Part shown: one piece after another, positions 5,351-6,613 of the stretch
Numbering within the stretch: position 1 is the stretch's first letter
Layout of the letters: each line of letters starts with the position of its first letter
From: an uncultured Treponema sp.
Lineage (GTDB): Bacteria; Spirochaetota; Spirochaetia; Treponematales; Treponemataceae
Direction: 5' to 3'
Assembly: GCA_937892225.1 (NCBI GenBank)
Contig: CALAUH010000235.1
Location: forward strand, 1-6,613
DNA length: 6,613 nt
Translations under genes and position numbers: made by a program
Notes under the pieces: generated by a model
What the model was told of the DNA's origin: nothing
Seen by the model: only the letters and a program-made list of their open reading frames with translations
Databases searched by the model: none

Positions 5351-5423
5351 GCCCCTGTAGCTCAGTTGGTAGAGCACCACATCGGTAATGTGGAGGTCTG
5401 CAGTCCGATTCTGCACATGGGCT
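5351..5423 (+). tRNA. tRNA-Thr (anticodon GGU), with unusual bases
   Basis: This is a 73-base cloverleaf without an encoded CCA end. The D stem is GCTC/GAGC with loop AGTTGGTA. The anticodon stem is CCACA/TGTGG with loop TCGGTAA, giving anticodon GGT (5384-5386) for threonine ACC/ACU codons. The variable loop is AGGTC, the T stem TGCAG/CTGCA and the discriminator base U. Three positions are atypical. Base 33, almost always U, is C (5383). T-loop base 55, normally the pseudouridine site, is C (5405). Acceptor pair 5-68 is a C-U mismatch (5355 and 5418). The rest is intact and the gene is first in a conserved operon, so it may still function. Sequencing error or early decay remain possible. Confidence 0.85.
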
Positions 5424-5468
5424 AAAAAACTATAAAACTAATAGTGATAGACTTTTAGGAGATATATT

Positions 5469-5645
5469 ATGGGAAGCAAAAAGAAGGGTTCGGTAGAAAT
5501 CATCGCTTTGCAGTGTACAGAATGTAAAAGAAAGAATTACACTACTTACAAGAACCGCAAAAACATTACTGGTAAATTAGAAAAAAATAAGTATTGCCCT
5601 TGGTGTAAAAAAAGTATTCTTCATAAAGAAACAAAGGCAAAATAA
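5469..5645 (+). CDS. rpmG: 50S ribosomal protein L33, zinc-binding form
   Basis: This 58-residue basic protein of the large subunit lies near the E site. It carries the two CxxC pairs of the zinc-binding form: C16-T-E-C19 and C43-P-W-C46. The body NYTTYKNRKNITGKLE (23-38) is the L33 core. AGGAG (5457-5461) lies seven bases before the ATG at 5469. It sits between two tRNA genes and upstream of secE and nusG, an order common in bacteria. It is followed by tRNA-Trp after 37 bases. The cysteine form suggests that this L33 depends on zinc; whether a cysteine-free paralogue exists cannot be seen here. Confidence 0.95.
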   Translation: MGSKKKGSVEIIALQCTECKRKNYTTYKNRKNITGKLEKNKYCPWCKKSILHKETKAK

Positions 5646-5655
5646 AATTGGTATT

Positions 5656-5673
5656 TGACTGAGCAATCAGTTA
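5656..5673 (+). other. GCAA-tetraloop hairpin between rpmG and tRNA-Trp
   Basis: TGACTGA (5656-5662) pairs with TCAGTTA (5667-5673), including one G-U wobble, around a GCAA loop of the stable GNRA class. There is no following T tract, so it is not an intrinsic terminator. It ends nine bases before the mature tRNA-Trp 5' end, so it may help mRNA/tRNA separation or protect the rpmG 3' end. Confidence 0.4.
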
Positions 5674-5682
5674 TAAATATAT

Positions 5683-5755
5683 AGGGCAGTAGTTCAGCTG
5701 GTAGAGCAGCGGTCTCCAAAACCGCCTGTCGTGGGTTCAAATCCTGCCTGCCCTG
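5683..5755 (+). tRNA. tRNA-Trp (anticodon CCA)
   Basis: This is a standard 73-base cloverleaf: acceptor AGGGCAG/CTGCCCT with seven perfect pairs, D stem GTTC/GAGC, anticodon stem GCGGT/ACCGC and loop CTCCAAA with anticodon CCA at 5716-5718. The T stem is GTGGG/CCTGC (two G-U pairs) with loop TTCAAAT, and the discriminator is G. CCA is not encoded. U33 and U55 are normal, unlike the tRNA-Thr upstream. Its position directly before secE is widely conserved. It is followed by A and eight T bases (5757-5764). Confidence 0.96.
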
Positions 5756-5762
5756 ATTTTTT

Positions 5763-5790
5763 TTAACTTTTATATATAAATCTGTATAAA
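5763..5790 (+). promoter_or_regulatory. Possible secondary promoter for secE-nusG
   Basis: TTAACT (5763-5768, 4 of 6) is followed by a 16-base spacer and TATAAA (5785-5790, 5 of 6), 18 bases before the secE start. It could add transcription downstream of the tRNA-Trp processing site. In DNA this AT-rich such matches arise by chance, so support is weak. Confidence 0.25.
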
Positions 5791-5808
5791 AGTAATAAGG
5801 ACTTAAAA

Positions 5809-5994
5809 ATGGCAAAAATATTTCAGTTTTTCCGTGAAAGTAGAGCAGAATTAAAAAAGGTTGTATGGCCTACTAAAGAAGATGTTTTCTCATCAATTAA
5901 AGTTGTAGTAATTTCAACAATTATTATTGCAATCATTCTTGGTGCTTTAGACCTTGGTTTTACTCAGTTATTTAGTTGGATAATGTCATTATAG
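5809..5994 (+). CDS. secE: Preprotein translocase subunit SecE
   Basis: This is a 61-residue single-span SecE, the essential clamp around SecY in the plasma-membrane Sec channel. The short amphipathic N-terminal helix (3-17, IFQFFRESRAELKKV) is followed by the family motif VVWPTKEDV (18-26), in which WP-T is nearly invariant. The transmembrane helix spans about 31-58. The length is normal for bacteria with the short SecE form. AAGGA (5797-5801) precedes the ATG at 5809 by seven bases. The nusG start lies 12 bases after the stop, so the two are cotranscribed and perhaps translationally linked. Confidence 0.95.
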   Translation: MAKIFQFFRESRAELKKVVWPTKEDVFSSIKVVVISTIIIAIILGALDLGFTQLFSWIMSL

Positions 5995-6006
5995 TCGAGG
6001 TTATCT

Positions 6007-6567
6007 ATGTCAAGAAATTGGTATATTCTTCATACTTATACAGGTTATGAAGGAAAAATAGAACGTGCAATTAAGTCTCTTTTAGAAAAGAATGAGATTG
6101 ATTCTAATGTTATTCTTGATGTAAGAGTTCCTGTTGAAGAAATCGTAGAAATTAAAGATGGTAAAAGAAAAGTTAGAAATAATAAATTTTTACCAGGCTA
6201 TTTAATGTTAGAAATGGATCTTCCAGAAATCGGTTGGAAAGATACATGTGCTAAATTGTATAAAATCCAGGGTGTTACAGGGTTCGTTGGTAACATCAAT
6301 AGAAATAATCGTCCAATGCCTATTTCACAAGATGAAGCAAAAAATCTTTTGATGAAGTCTGGTGTAATAAAAGGTGAAAAACAAGTTCGTGTACGTCAGA
6401 CATTTAATGTTGGCGATAATGTTAAAATTACAGACGGCCCATTTGCATCATTTACTGGAGCAATCAAAGAAATTAATCTTGAAAAAGAAAAGCTTAGTGT
6501 AGAAGTACAGATTTTTGGTAGACCTACACCTGTTGAATTAAGTTTCTTACAGGCAGAAAAAGCTTAG
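6007..6567 (+). CDS. nusG: Transcription termination/antitermination factor NusG
   Basis: This 186-residue elongation factor binds the RNA polymerase clamp through its N-terminal domain and Rho or ribosomal S10 through its C-terminal KOW domain. The NGN domain spans about 1-115: WYILHTYTGYEGKI (5-18), VPVEEIVEIKDGKRK (41-55), then the family motif FLPGYLMLEM (61-70) and VTGFVG (90-95). The KOW domain covers about 133-182, with FNVGDNVKITDGPFASFTG (133-151) and a closing ELSFLQ. No extra domain insertion is seen and the length is normal. GAGG (5997-6000) lies six bases before the ATG. In most bacteria nusG is followed by rplK-rplA-rplJ-rplL, and the window ends 46 bases after the stop, consistent with that. 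Confidence 0.97.
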   Translation: MSRNWYILHTYTGYEGKIERAIKSLLEKNEIDSNVILDVRVPVEEIVEIKDGKRKVRNNKFLPGYLMLEMDLPEIGWKDTCAKLYKIQGVTGFVGNINRNNRPMPISQDEAKNLLMKSGVIKGEKQVRVRQTFNVGDNVKITDGPFASFTGAIKEINLEKEKLSVEVQIFGRPTPVELSFLQAEKA

Positions 6568-6596
6568 TCTTTTATAAACTGATCTTTGTCAATTAC

Positions 6597-6612
6597 AGGG
6601 GTTTGTATCCCT
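6597..6612 (+). other. Start of the region after nusG, small hairpin at the window edge
   Basis: AGGGG (6597-6601) can pair with TCCCT (6608-6612), with a G-U closing pair, around the loop TTTGTA. The window ends here, so it cannot be told whether this is a short terminator, part of an rplK leader or chance. Confidence 0.2.
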
Positions 6613-6613
6613 A

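Noticed and set aside
5621..5815. Minus-strand open frame of 64 codons across rpmG and tRNA-Trp
   Set aside because: It runs antisense through a tRNA gene and two coding ends. The apparent protein sequence is a translation of the complementary tRNA strand, a common false call.

Overview
The window is a low-GC bacterial chromosome segment that looks like a Treponema-type spirochaete. This is an inference from the AT-rich codon use, the spirochaete-style LysM protein and the tRNA / rpmG / tRNA-Trp / secE / nusG run; no 16S rRNA or other decisive marker is present. All genes are of ordinary chromosomal type. I see no mobile element, CRISPR array, phage gene or toxin-antitoxin module.

Layout, left to right. 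(1) 1-546: the 3' part of a LysM-type envelope protein gene, closed by a strong terminator. (2) 571-2137: a promoter drives a cytidylate-kinase-like gene with a BON-like C-terminal extension and then pgsA (phosphatidylglycerophosphate synthase), ending in a hairpin that can terminate transcription from both sides. (3) 2158-5179, minus strand: hsp20, radA and a serine O-acetyltransferase (cysE/epsC type), each with its own ribosome binding site and separated by gaps of about 190 bases. (4) 4174-4304, plus strand: the gap between radA and cysE holds a promoter, a set of hairpins and an intrinsic terminator but no credible reading frame, so it probably encodes a small RNA of about 95 nt. (5) 5280-6613, plus strand: a promoter starts a translation and secretion operon: tRNA-Thr(GGU), rpmG (L33), tRNA-Trp(CCA), secE and nusG. 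It probably continues into rplK beyond the window.

Most of the content is housekeeping: phospholipid synthesis, protein quality control, recombination repair, cysteine synthesis, tRNAs, ribosome, Sec translocase and transcription elongation. The items most worth a second look are the orphan plus-strand small RNA, the tRNA-Thr gene with three departures from canonical tRNA positions, the kinase-like protein with an altered P-loop and a BON-like tail, and a hairpin around the hsp20 ribosome binding site. All assignments come from reading motifs by eye; no database search was run.
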